Part shown: one piece after another, positions 51,313 to 59,726 of the stretch | Layout of the letters: each line of letters opens with the position of its first letter | How positions within the stretch are numbered: the stretch's first letter is position 1 | Position numbers and translations under genes: made by a program | NCBI RefSeq assembly: GCF_051132615.1 | Contig: NZ_CP152375.1 | Span: 868,001-932,000, forward strand | DNA from: G051132615 sp051132615 | Lineage (GTDB): Bacteria > Pseudomonadota > Gammaproteobacteria > Burkholderiales > Neisseriaceae | Length of the DNA stretch: 64,000 bases | Direction of reading: 5' to 3' | The notes under the pieces: generated by a model | Databases searched by the model: none | Told to the model about the DNA's origin: nothing | The model's input: the letters and a program-made list of their open reading frames with translations, nothing else

Positions 51313-51335
51313 TAAAAAAACCGCATAATGCGGTA
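51313..51335 (-). terminator. Terminator between virB4 remnant and virB5, copy B
   Basis: ACCGCATTATGCGGT stem-loop then seven Ts on the minus strand. Confidence 0.75.
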
Positions 51336-51366
51336 GGTAAAAACGGGTGATTCATAGTTAAAGGTG

Positions 51367-52754
51367 TCAAGACTTACGCTTTTCAGCACGCTTGACTTGC
51401 AACCTTTGTACAAATGGCTCAAGCCACTGTTTAGGCTCTTCTCCACACTCTTTCATCACCTGATACAGTATTTCTACGTTATCAGCAGAACCAGATAGAA
51501 TGGGGATTTCGTCACTGAAGCCATATAGGTCAAGTTTGGCAAAAGCTGACTGGCGACCTTGTTTGACTAAAAAGGTACGGCTGTCTGTAGAAAGCTCTGA
51601 TAATTGTTTAAACTCCTTTTCTGTTAAGCCACACCTTTGATAACTGCCTTCGTATTCTGCATCAGGATTGGGTAAGAATATCTTGGTGGGTGTTTGTTGA
51701 ATAATGGCGGGGAAAATGGGGCAATTGATGGCATCTTCAGGTGATTGAGAAACCAGAATTAACCACCCCCCCAGTTTGCGATCTGTTTTGAGTATCTTCA
51801 GCATGATTTCTTGTAATGCCTGAAACCGAGCGGCATACCAGAATTCTTCAATAATGGTGGCCAATATGCCGTCTACCTTACTGACTCTTACCATCATTAA
51901 ATTACGTAGATGAAACATAAAAGCCAGAATAGGTGCGGTAGGTGGGTAGTCATCTTTTAATACTGCGGTTAAATCAAAACCAATTCGATAGAAAGTTTCA
52001 GGATCAAAAAGATTGATTGGATTATCCAGACACCAAGCATAACGGCCATTTTCACTACGACACCATTTACTTAAGCGGATCCTCAATGAGTTAGGATCAT
52101 CAGAATGAGGAATACTCTGTAATAAGGTACTGAAATTCCTGTTCTCCATATCTAGGTCAAGTGTGGCATCCACGGCAAACTGAACTTGTTTTTCTTCTAC
52201 GGCGGTTATTTTGCCATCCTCATCTGAACCACACATGGTCACCAATGTATAGAGGAATTCTCTATTGACTGGTGTCACAGGTAATTGAAATGGGTTTAAT
52301 CCTGTAGCCTCTCCCGCTTCCAGTGCAAAGTACTGACCACCAATGGCACGAATAAAAATTTCCATCCCTCTGTCTAAATCCATGGCAAAGATAAAGGGAT
52401 CAAACCGTTCAACAAAAGAAAGTATAGCGGTTTGTAACGTGGTTTTACCCGTACCTGTTGCCCCTAAAATGAGGGTATGACCCGCCACTTTTTCTCCAAG
52501 GTTGTCTTCTTTTTGATTGGTGAAATGGAAGTTAAAGTCATACACGGTTTTGGATACGGTTTGCAGTGGCATCACGGCGGTTCCATCCCCAATTGGATTA
52601 CCATGTGATTTACCATGGGAATAATTGTGTATGCCAAAGGTGGTGGCCAAATTTTCGGTTGTTTTAGGGTACTTTCTGGGTTTTTCCTGACTATTGGGTA
52701 CTTGGCTGAAGAAGGTTGCTGGCGCCGATAACGTGGCTTTGGTAAAACGGTATC
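51367..52754 (-). pseudogene. virB4: virB4 fragment, copy B (C-terminal 462 codons)
   Basis: The reading frame matches codons about 339-800 of the intact virB4 at 6308-8710, including Walker A GATGTGKTTL and all later motifs. It stops matching exactly at 52753/52754, after RFTKATLSAP...; an in-frame TGA lies just upstream. The N-terminal domain and virB3, virB2 and virB1 are absent, so copy B cannot run a T4SS alone. An internal ATG could give a 427-aa product. Confidence 0.88.
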
Positions 52755-52972
52755 AGCGAGCATCCATTTTTATGAAAGGGAAAGGAACGCAGTGGGATGT
52801 TTAAAAATCCATATACGATACATATTATCCCCGTAGTTATAGCCATAATGGATGCAATAAGATGATTATCCAGCCCAAAATATATACCAACACAAAAAGG
52901 TATAACTAGGCCTATTAATTGAGTAACTAAAGAATCTGGAGTCTTTTTACTTTCTTGGCCTTTTTTCTCCAT
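52691..52972 (-). CDS. Small membrane protein with a chimeric tail over the virB4 breakpoint
   Basis: 93 aa: Lys-rich N-terminus, two membrane helices (about 16-33 and 39-57), then from residue 73 the frame runs out-of-phase into virB4 sequence (IPFYQSHVIG...). Only the first 72 residues are native, so its own 3' end was lost at the junction. Confidence 0.5.
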   Translation of the reverse strand: MEKKGQESKKTPDSLVTQLIGLVIPFCVGIYFGLDNHLIASIMAITTGIICIVYGFLNIPLRSFPFHKNGCSLIPFYQSHVIGASNLLQPSTQ

Positions 52973-53030
52973 TAATATACCTATATAAGATTAATTTTTT
53001 CATACCCTATTCTACCACACTACATTTATA
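52973..53030 (-). promoter_or_regulatory. Broken leader cassette (promoter plus start of signal peptide)
   Basis: On the minus strand CTATAAATGTAG, TGTGGTAGAAT and ATGAAAAAATTAATCTTA match the cassette at 32181, but after six codons the signal peptide changes into unrelated sequence (MKKLILYRYIN). The promoter may now serve the small membrane protein gene at 52972. Confidence 0.65.
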
Positions 53031-53074
53031 GGGATGGGGAGGTCAAAATAAGCGAAATAAGATAATTTGTTAAG

Positions 53075-53392
53075 TTATTTCCTTGGATTAAATAAGCCAG
53101 CCTTTACCATTTCTATCATAGCCTTAACAATCTGCTCTTTTGTTGGTGATCTTTTTGAATATTGATCAAATAAATGCTGATATTTGCCATCATATTCTTT
53201 CCTTATATCCATAGCAAAATAGTAATTTCCATCAGGCAAAATACAAACAATATTTTGTTTATCTCCAAGATGCTTAGTGGGTATATACACAGTTTCCCAC
53301 TTGTTAAACTCACATAATGTTGGAACACTTGGAACTCTCGAGAATACGTGAGGAGATAAAAACAGTAGGGGAAGTAAGATTAATTTTTTCAT
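53075..53392 (-). CDS. Small secreted protein, KYK-LF-QYSG family, paralogue 3
   Basis: 105 aa, signal peptide MKKLILLPLLFLSPHVFS, mature part with CEFNKWETV, IVCILPDGNYYFAM and YQHLFDQYSKRSPTKEQIVK, aligning with the proteins at 32218 and 34033. The leader cassette precedes it, with TGTGGTAGAAT ending five bases before the ATG. Confidence 0.68.
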   Translation of the reverse strand: MKKLILLPLLFLSPHVFSRVPSVPTLCEFNKWETVYIPTKHLGDKQNIVCILPDGNYYFAMDIRKEYDGKYQHLFDQYSKRSPTKEQIVKAMIEMVKAGLFNPRK

Positions 53393-53519
53393 ACCCTATT
53401 CTACCACAGCTATATTTAATCAAAACTCAAGCTAACCAATATGAATTAAGATTTAAGTTTATAGACGATATAACTATTTTTTTATACAATTCATTAAAGT
53501 ATGAAAGGATTAACTTTTA

Positions 53520-54089
53520 ATGGACTTGCTCTCACAGAATGGTTGGAAATGCGTCTCTACGAGTTATCGAGTTGTCGGGATACTAATGTATGCTACATTA
53601 GCAATATTTGTGATTGGAATATGTTTGTTGTTTTTGTTTATTCCTCAAACTGAAGTTTTAGGGCTTTTATTTGTCCTAGGTTTTACTATAATCCCAATAA
53701 TCTTAATTGCATTATTGATGAGATATCTTATTGCAAAAGATATGAATCGCCAAATTACCATGTTAGATGTTATTTCTAATATTTTTTTAGTTAAAAAGAT
53801 TAAAGTTTATTCAAATTCAATAGAAATAGAAAATGAGAATATACCTCTATCCGAGATTAAAGATATTTTGTTTATGGGATACGACTCTAAGTCAGGCCAG
53901 GATAAATCTTACAAAATAGTATTTCATAATACTGCTTCTTTTGGAAATAAGGCATATATTGTTATCCGCACTTCAGAAGAAGCTTATATTCCAGATAGTA
54001 TTTATAATTTAAAACAAGAGAGTATTTTTATAAATATGCTGATAGATTCATGGCAAAAGACAAGAAAACAAAAATGTTCTGTTTCATGA
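53520..54089 (+). CDS. Membrane protein of unknown function with C-terminal PH-like domain
   Basis: 189 aa: two membrane helices (about 18-43 and 48-70) and a C-terminal beta-rich domain (KVYSNSIEIENENIPLSEIKDI split) that could be a bacterial PH-like fold. No family assigned. No close neighbour on the same strand. Confidence 0.55.
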   Translation: MDLLSQNGWKCVSTSYRVVGILMYATLAIFVIGICLLFLFIPQTEVLGLLFVLGFTIIPIILIALLMRYLIAKDMNRQITMLDVISNIFLVKKIKVYSNSIEIENENIPLSEIKDILFMGYDSKSGQDKSYKIVFHNTASFGNKAYIVIRTSEEAYIPDSIYNLKQESIFINMLIDSWQKTRKQKCSVS

Positions 54090-54106
54090 TAAAAAATTCA
54101 TAAGAG

Positions 54107-54133
54107 CTAGCCCTACCACAGCTACATTTATAG
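54107..54133 (-). promoter_or_regulatory. Dead leader-cassette copy
   Basis: Minus strand CTATAAATGTAGCTGTGGTA matches the cassette, but the -10 has become TAGGGC and the following ATG opens only MNFLS-stop. It is a scar of a lost gene of the same group. Confidence 0.6.
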
Positions 54134-54237
54134 AGATGTGCTTCACCCCCCCACAGAAGACTATTACATAGGGGGTGATACGAAATTACAGATTATATAA
54201 AAATGAGTTAGGGAAAATTATAGTAAGAATATATCAA

Positions 54238-54453
54238 TCATGTTAAATAAATAATTTCTTGACATCTATCTTTATCAATCTCATAAACCTCTATTCTAAA
54301 ACCTTTAGGATAATCAATAAAACCCTGTAATTTTTCACGTTTTTTCTTTTCTTCTTCTGCTTTTTCTCGTGAAGAAAAATTGCCAATCAATTTTGTTTCT
54401 ATACCAAATTTAGTTTCATATGTATGTAAAAGCACATAAACATTATGGGACAT
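54238..54453 (-). CDS. DUF7336-like small protein
   Basis: 71 aa: MSHNVYVLLHTYE, KLIGNFSSREKAEEEKKKRE and FIDYPKGFRIEVYEIDKD fit the pattern of short DUF7336 proteins of unknown function. Start chosen at 54453, after GGAATATT; a longer frame overlaps the next gene. Confidence 0.62.
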   Translation of the reverse strand: MSHNVYVLLHTYETKFGIETKLIGNFSSREKAEEEKKKREKLQGFIDYPKGFRIEVYEIDKDRCQEIIYLT

Positions 54454-54466
54454 AATCAATATTCCT

Positions 54467-54733
54467 TTAAATGAAATCTGTGATAAAACCATCTGCCCAT
54501 TCAGAATGATCAAGCATTGCATCATATATATTGAGTCTCTTTAAATTGCTTAAATAAAGGACTTTTGAAAAATAGTGTAATTTCTGTGATGCAATATCAT
54601 AACTACTATAAATACCTAAAAGTTCACCATCTTCTAAATCAAATTGATCAGAATCTGGAGGCTCTGACTCTATAAGGCTTTCTCCATGGTAGGAATAAGT
54701 TTCATAGTAAAGCTTATATAATTTTTTAGACAT
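54467..54733 (-). CDS. Small acidic protein of unknown function
   Basis: 88 aa, acidic: LYYETYSYHGESLIESEPPD and LEDGELLGIYSSYDIASQKL. The outline (a response-like strand then YSSYDIA) loosely resembles the DUF7336-like protein encoded 13 bases downstream, and the two form a pair. Confidence 0.55.
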   Translation of the reverse strand: MSKKLYKLYYETYSYHGESLIESEPPDSDQFDLEDGELLGIYSSYDIASQKLHYFSKVLYLSNLKRLNIYDAMLDHSEWADGFITDFI

Positions 54734-55060
54734 TTACATATCCTTTATATTTTAATAATCATTATTGATTGGTACTAAGTGGTACCCATTTTCTATTATG
54801 GCACTCATGCTGTGAAGGGTAATAAGTCCAAAGGTTTTCGATAGAGCATGGTTTTAAGTCAAGATCAGACATCCTGTTATCGTGTTCTGATTTCAGTAAC
54901 CATTTTTGCGTTACTAATCCCAGAATTAACAAGAGCTACCCTTTCATTTCTCTTCAATTAAGAATATGCCCCTTTTTCTCATAAAGGGTCTTATTGCAAA
55001 AAATATAACCTTTTAATTAATTCAAATAAATTTCAGAATCTGTAATTAAAAACAGTATAA
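54734..55060. other. Element/chromosome border region without recognised genes
   Basis: About 330 bases with no plausible gene, tRNA or second att core. Short phrases such as GGTACTAAGTGGTACC (54770-54785, partly palindromic) may be transposon or integration scars. I could not identify a target-site duplication. Confidence 0.4.
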
Positions 55061-55317
55061 TTAGAAAGTACAATTTTGAAGAATTGGGATACCAATAATT
55101 TCTCCACCACCAATACATAATAGTCTAATTTTTTGGCCTTTATTTAACTTAATGATTTTATCATTTTCAGGATTCTTAAAATGTGCTTGAGGTAATATAG
55201 CCTCAGAAGGCCCCCTGCTTTTAATACAACATAAGCTCTATTCTCACTACCTGCTTGAACATGATCTACAAAACCATTGACTAATAAAATTTTTCCTTTG
55301 TATTTTTTATTAGCCAT
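55061..55317 (-). pseudogene. OB-fold (tRNA_anti-like) small protein gene, frameshifted
   Basis: MANKKYKGKILLVNGFVDHV and ENRAYVVLKAG read well until a G5 tract (about 55216-55220). The other frame then continues EAILPQAHF, KLNKGQKIRLLCIGGG and IIGIPILQN. Joined, it is an 85-aa OB-fold of the tRNA_anti-like type. One frameshift breaks it. Confidence 0.6.
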
Positions 55318-55435
55318 CCCTACGAAAAAAATATCTTGTTAAACATATTTTTTTATACAATAGATGAGCACTTTTGGAACAAATATTTAACATCATTCAA
55401 GACGAATCAAATATATCGTTGCAATACAAATTATA

Positions 55436-56278
55436 TTATCTATCCTTTTCATCAAATATTTCATCCATTGCTTCTAAAAAACATTTTTCCTGATGATTCA
55501 AAATCATTTGATAATAATAATCAAGCCACTTAATAATATTTTTATAGAATAAATTACGCGGAAAATACGTTCCTGTTTCTTCTAATGTAGATGTAATCAT
55601 ATTTTGTAAATTCTCTGGGAATTCTGCATACACAGTATTCAGATTGCACCCAATACCAATAACAGCCCATTCTAATTCATCTGCAATAAAACCTGTTTCA
55701 ACCAAACTACCCGATATTTTTTTACCATGAATGAATACATCATTTGGCCATTTAATCATTGCCTTTAGCTGTTCGAACTCAGAAAGTGTTTTTTGAACAG
55801 CTAAGGTAGCCATTGTTAATAATAAGGGTATTTTTTCAGAAGAAAGATTGGGCCTGAGGATAATAGAAAAATAAGCACTTCTTGGAGAAGAAAACCACTC
55901 TTTTCCCTTACGGCCTCGCCCACAGATCTGTTTTTTTGTAATGATGATACTACCCTCTGGTGCACCTTGAGCAGCATACAGTATCGCTTGTTGATTGGTT
56001 GAAAGGCTTTCATCCAATAAAAACCACTGCCCTTGCCCAATTATTTTGGTATTGATGCCTTTTTTAATATGCTCGAGATCAATTTCATCGGGCACCAACT
56101 TCAGTAAATAACCTCGTCTGGTTGCCGAATCAATTAGATAACCCTCTTTTCTTAATGTCGTAATATGTTTGGCAATCGCTGCCCGACTCACCCCGAGCGT
56201 TTCAGAAATATCTTCTCCTGAAATCCAGCCTTTCGCAGCGCTTAATATTTGAATTAATTGTTCTTTAGTGGTCATCAT
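55436..56278 (-). CDS. birA: BirA, biotin-protein ligase and biotin operon repressor (C-terminus shortened)
   Basis: 280 aa. An N-terminal winged helix (DISETLGVSRAAIAKHITTL, about 18-40) is followed by the ligase domain with STNQ, CGRGRKGKEWFS, KWPNDV and GIGCNLN. It attaches biotin to carboxylase carriers and represses bio genes when biotin is plentiful. The frame ends at about E. coli residue 272, so the C-terminal SH3-like domain (about 45 residues) is missing. The stop lies at the edge of the mobile DNA. Confidence 0.9.
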   Translation of the reverse strand: MMTTKEQLIQILSAAKGWISGEDISETLGVSRAAIAKHITTLRKEGYLIDSATRRGYLLKLVPDEIDLEHIKKGINTKIIGQGQWFLLDESLSTNQQAILYAAQGAPEGSIIITKKQICGRGRKGKEWFSSPRSAYFSIILRPNLSSEKIPLLLTMATLAVQKTLSEFEQLKAMIKWPNDVFIHGKKISGSLVETGFIADELEWAVIGIGCNLNTVYAEFPENLQNMITSTLEETGTYFPRNLFYKNIIKWLDYYYQMILNHQEKCFLEAMDEIFDEKDR

Positions 56279-56296
56279 AAATGTTTCTTCTTTCAA

Positions 56297-56331
56297 TTGT
56301 AAACTATAAAAAAACAAATTAAGGTTTACAA
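56297..56331. promoter_or_regulatory. BirA operator
   Basis: TTGTAAACT, 16 bases, AGGTTTACAA: the two arms of the BirA box (TTGTAAACC-N14-16-GGTTTACAA) between divergent birA and bioDA. Biotinyl-AMP-bound BirA would block both promoters. Confidence 0.93.
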
Positions 56332-56353
56332 TTAAATTTGTTGTTCATATAAT
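56325..56353 (+). promoter_or_regulatory. bioDA promoter overlapping the operator
   Basis: TTTACA (56325-56330), 17-base spacer, TATAAT (56348-56353). The -35 lies inside the right operator arm, so BirA binding excludes RNA polymerase. Confidence 0.8.
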
Positions 56354-56400
56354 TAATACACAGTTCTCAAACCATTGTAACAAAAATAAAAGGCAGAAGA

Positions 56401-58383
56401 ATGTCTAAGATAAATGCTTGCTTTATTTGCGGCACAGATACTGATGTTGGCAAAACCATTGTTTGTTCAGGTTTATTGAAAAATTTACCTCATGCGCAAG
56501 TACTTAAAGTCATCCAAACAGGCAATACATTATTTGATGAATACACCTATAAAACAGCACACCCTAATGCTCAAGTTAAAACGTTGAATCATTTTAATCT
56601 GGCTGCCTCACCTCATCTTGCTTCTAAACAAACAGATACGGTTTTAACCGTACACTCTTTGTCAGAACAAATAGCAAAGGAAGTGAATAAAAATGAATTT
56701 ACTTTGATTGAAGGTTCAGGGGGTATATTGACGCCGATTAATCAAACTGAAACATTTATCGATTTAATTGCCCTACTAGGCTACCCAGTACTCTTGGTTG
56801 TTAAAAACACATTAGGCGCCATTAATCACTGCCTACTGTCAGTTAAAACACTTCAATATTATGATATTCAAATAAAAGGATTGATCTTTACTCAACCCAA
56901 TGAATGTTTAAATGAAGAAGACAAGCTGATTCGTGCTGATAATGCACTATTTCTCGCTTCAATGACCAACCTGCCTATTTTGGGAAATCTTCCTTTTATT
57001 GCTCAGTTAGCGAATAAAGACAATCAAATTGCTTGGAAACAGGTTGCAGCCCAGTTACAGGATGCGGCAATAGAGATCACAAAAGATATTGAGAACAAAG
57101 ATTATACCCTTACAGAGTTTGATCAACAGCATTTATGGCACCCGTACACAAATGCAACAGATCACTCAACCAATTGGGTTGTCAAAAAAGTAAAAGGTTG
57201 CCATATTTATTTGAGTAATGGGCAACGTTTATTAGATGGTATGTCATCATGGTGGAGTGCAATCCATGGCTATGCACATCCTACTTTACTGCAAGCATTA
57301 AATGAACAAGCCACACAAATGCCCCATATTATGTTTGGTGGTTTCACTCATGAACCTGCGGTACATTTAGGGCAACGTTTGCTCAGTATTGCCCCTAAAG
57401 GCTTAAGCAATATTTTTTATGCCGACTCGGGCTCTGTTGCGGTAGAAGTCGCCATGAAAATGGCTCTGCAATATTTTCAAGCCACAGGATTACCAAACAA
57501 AACTAAATTCATCAGTTTTTATGGCGGTTATCATGGAGACACTTTTGGCGCCATGAGTGTTTGTGATCCAATAAATGGGATGCATACTGTCTTTAAAAAT
57601 GTGTTGCCTAAAAATATTTTTGCACCTAAACCCAATACCCCATTTAGGCAAGATTTTGATCCAAGTTCATTAACTGAACTCAAAACACTGATGCAACAAC
57701 ATCAACATGAATGTGCTGCCATAATTATTGAACCTATTGTCCAAGGTGCTGGGGGCATGTGGTTTTATCATCCAGCGTATTTAACTGAACTCAAAAAAAT
57801 ATGTACTGAGCACAATATCCTTTTAATTGTGGACGAAATCGCCACAGGCTTTGGGCGAACAGGTAAACTTTTTGCCTGTGAATGGGCCAATATCACACCA
57901 GATATTATGTGTATTGGTAAAGCTTTAACAGGCGGCACCATGACTTTAGCAGCCACAATCACCACAAAAAAGGTGGCTCAAGGTATTTCTGCACAAGGAC
58001 ATGTACTAATGCATGGCCCAACATTCATGGCCAACCCTTTAGCATGTCATGTTGCGCTCACCAGTATTGACCTTTTATTGCAATCTGATTGGCAAAAAAA
58101 CATCAGCAACATTGAACATATTTTACAAAAAGAACTGATTAGCTGTCTGACAGAAGACAGCGTTGCTGACGTTCGGGTTTTAGGCGCCATTGGGGTGGTA
58201 CAAATGAAAGCCCCCATTAATGCAAACAAACTACAGCATTATTTTGTTGAACAACATAGTGTTTGGATTCGCCCTTTCAGGGATCTGATTTATATTATGC
58301 CTCCTTTTACCATCACCTCTGAAGAAATATACCAACTAACTGATGCCATTAAATGTGCAGTTAAGGAAGGTGTATGGGCATAA
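56401..58383 (+). CDS. bioDA: BioD-BioA fusion: dethiobiotin synthetase plus DAPA aminotransferase
   Basis: 660 aa. Residues 1 to about 225 are BioD with P-loop GTDTDVGKT (11-19) and IEGSGGILTPI. From about 235 to the end is BioA: LWHPYTNATD, SWWSAIHGYAHP, YADSGSVAVEVA, IVDEIATGFGRTG and PLP lysine in IGKALTGG. Together they turn KAPA into DAPA and dethiobiotin in one chain, in order BioD then BioA. Fusions of this type are known mainly in plants and fungi. First gene of the BirA-controlled operon. Confidence 0.95.
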   Translation: MSKINACFICGTDTDVGKTIVCSGLLKNLPHAQVLKVIQTGNTLFDEYTYKTAHPNAQVKTLNHFNLAASPHLASKQTDTVLTVHSLSEQIAKEVNKNEFTLIEGSGGILTPINQTETFIDLIALLGYPVLLVVKNTLGAINHCLLSVKTLQYYDIQIKGLIFTQPNECLNEEDKLIRADNALFLASMTNLPILGNLPFIAQLANKDNQIAWKQVAAQLQDAAIEITKDIENKDYTLTEFDQQHLWHPYTNATDHSTNWVVKKVKGCHIYLSNGQRLLDGMSSWWSAIHGYAHPTLLQALNEQATQMPHIMFGGFTHEPAVHLGQRLLSIAPKGLSNIFYADSGSVAVEVAMKMALQYFQATGLPNKTKFISFYGGYHGDTFGAMSVCDPINGMHTVFKNVLPKNIFAPKPNTPFRQDFDPSSLTELKTLMQQHQHECAAIIIEPIVQGAGGMWFYHPAYLTELKKICTEHNILLIVDEIATGFGRTGKLFACEWANITPDIMCIGKALTGGTMTLAATITTKKVAQGISAQGHVLMHGPTFMANPLACHVALTSIDLLLQSDWQKNISNIEHILQKELISCLTEDSVADVRVLGAIGVVQMKAPINANKLQHYFVEQHSVWIRPFRDLIYIMPPFTITSEEIYQLTDAIKCAVKEGVWA

Positions 58384-59726
58384 CTTTTTTTATTATTTAC
58401 CTTATGCTCATTGTTGTTCTGTCTTTGGTACATGGTAAAAAGCCGATAACAAAAGAAGGGTTTTTAGTCAACAATCGTTGCAGCAGCGCATCAATGGTTT
58501 CTTCTTCTATTGTCGCATCTTGTGTTGGTGCCTCTGCAACCATTGGGGTGGTTGGGTTGGCATTTAAAGTAGGGACACCTGCATTTTGGTGGTTAGGCTG
58601 TGGTGCCATTGGGCTTATTATTTTATCTTTATTTGTAGCCAAAAAAGTACGCAGTACCAATGCCTATACCCTCAGTCAAATCATTGAAAATCTTTTGGGA
58701 AAAAAAGCAAGCTATTTAGCCTCTATCATTATTATTATTGCTTGGACTGCTATTTTAGCTGCTCAATTAACGGCAGCAGCGATGCTGATTGAAGCCTTAA
58801 CAGGACTAAAACAACCCTTTGCCTTATTCATTGGTAGTGTACTCATTACCCTGCATACTTTAGCGGGTGGACAAGAGAGCATCATTAAACTTGATCGAAT
58901 ACAATACCTGATTATTTTAATCGGGTTAATTGTGACGTTACTATGGTTGGTACCCAGTAACCCAACGGCACTAAACACCATTGAATTTGAATTTATTAAT
59001 GAAGAGTTTCCATTTACTCGATTCCTTTATTTTTTACTGATTCTAGGAGGCAGTTATATTGTTTGCCCTATGTTATACGGGCGAGTACTAAGCGCAAAAG
59101 ATGAAAAAACCGCACAATATGGGGTATTGAAAGCGGCAATTGCTATTGCATTTATTTCGATGATTATTGTTTGTATTGGCTTATTTGCCAAAGGGCTCAT
59201 CGCACAAGATACGCCGACTGACCTTGTTTTAACCACAATCATCAAAAATATTTTCCCCAGTTGGTTTACTGGATTAATCTATATTATCTTATTAAGTGCA
59301 GTGATTTCATCGGCAGACTCATGCCTACTTACTGCGGGCATTACATTGTCTCAAAACATTGCTCAGCAACATTCTGTTCTCTTTACTCGTATCAGCATTA
59401 TTGTCTTGATGTTAGTCGCTTTATTATTGACCTTTACCCAAAAAAGTATTTTAGGGTTTTTATTAATGGCAAACGATATTTATGTTTGTAGCATTGTCAC
59501 CCCTTTATTTATTTACTTGGCTTTTTCAAAAACAAAAGACGATATTCATGCCACTTTTGCCACATCAGGCATGATTTTAACTGGCTTGTTGGGACTAACG
59601 GCTTCAATTAGCGCAAATTATTATTTTGCTTATTTGGGTATAGGTGTTTCTATTTTATTCACTTTACTCAGTTTGCTGCCAAAACACATTAAGTTTACAA
59701 CCATCAACGCAATGGAAAAAAAATGA
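58374..59726 (+). CDS. Sodium/solute symporter (SSS family) within the biotin operon
   Basis: 450 aa, about 12-13 membrane helices; the SSS pattern is visible (VASCVGASATIGVVGLAFKVG; WWLGCGAIGLI; SSADSCLLTAGITLSQNI, where Ser-Ser of the Na2 site is expected). The gene overlaps bioDA by ten bases and bioB by four, so it must be co-expressed with biotin synthesis. The substrate is not known; a biotin precursor such as KAPA is the obvious candidate. Confidence 0.85.
   Translation: MGITFFIIYLMLIVVLSLVHGKKPITKEGFLVNNRCSSASMVSSSIVASCVGASATIGVVGLAFKVGTPAFWWLGCGAIGLIILSLFVAKKVRSTNAYTLSQIIENLLGKKASYLASIIIIIAWTAILAAQLTAAAMLIEALTGLKQPFALFIGSVLITLHTLAGGQESIIKLDRIQYLIILIGLIVTLLWLVPSNPTALNTIEFEFINEEFPFTRFLYFLLILGGSYIVCPMLYGRVLSAKDEKTAQYGVLKAAIAIAFISMIIVCIGLFAKGLIAQDTPTDLVLTTIIKNIFPSWFTGLIYIILLSAVISSADSCLLTAGITLSQNIAQQHSVLFTRISIIVLMLVALLLTFTQKSILGFLLMANDIYVCSIVTPLFIYLAFSKTKDDIHATFATSGMILTGLLGLTASISANYYFAYLGIGVSILFTLLSLLPKHIKFTTINAMEKK

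Noticed and set aside
54770..54785. Insertion-sequence end at the element border
   Set aside because: GGTACTAAGTGGTACC is partly palindromic but no transposase fragment or matching second end was found.
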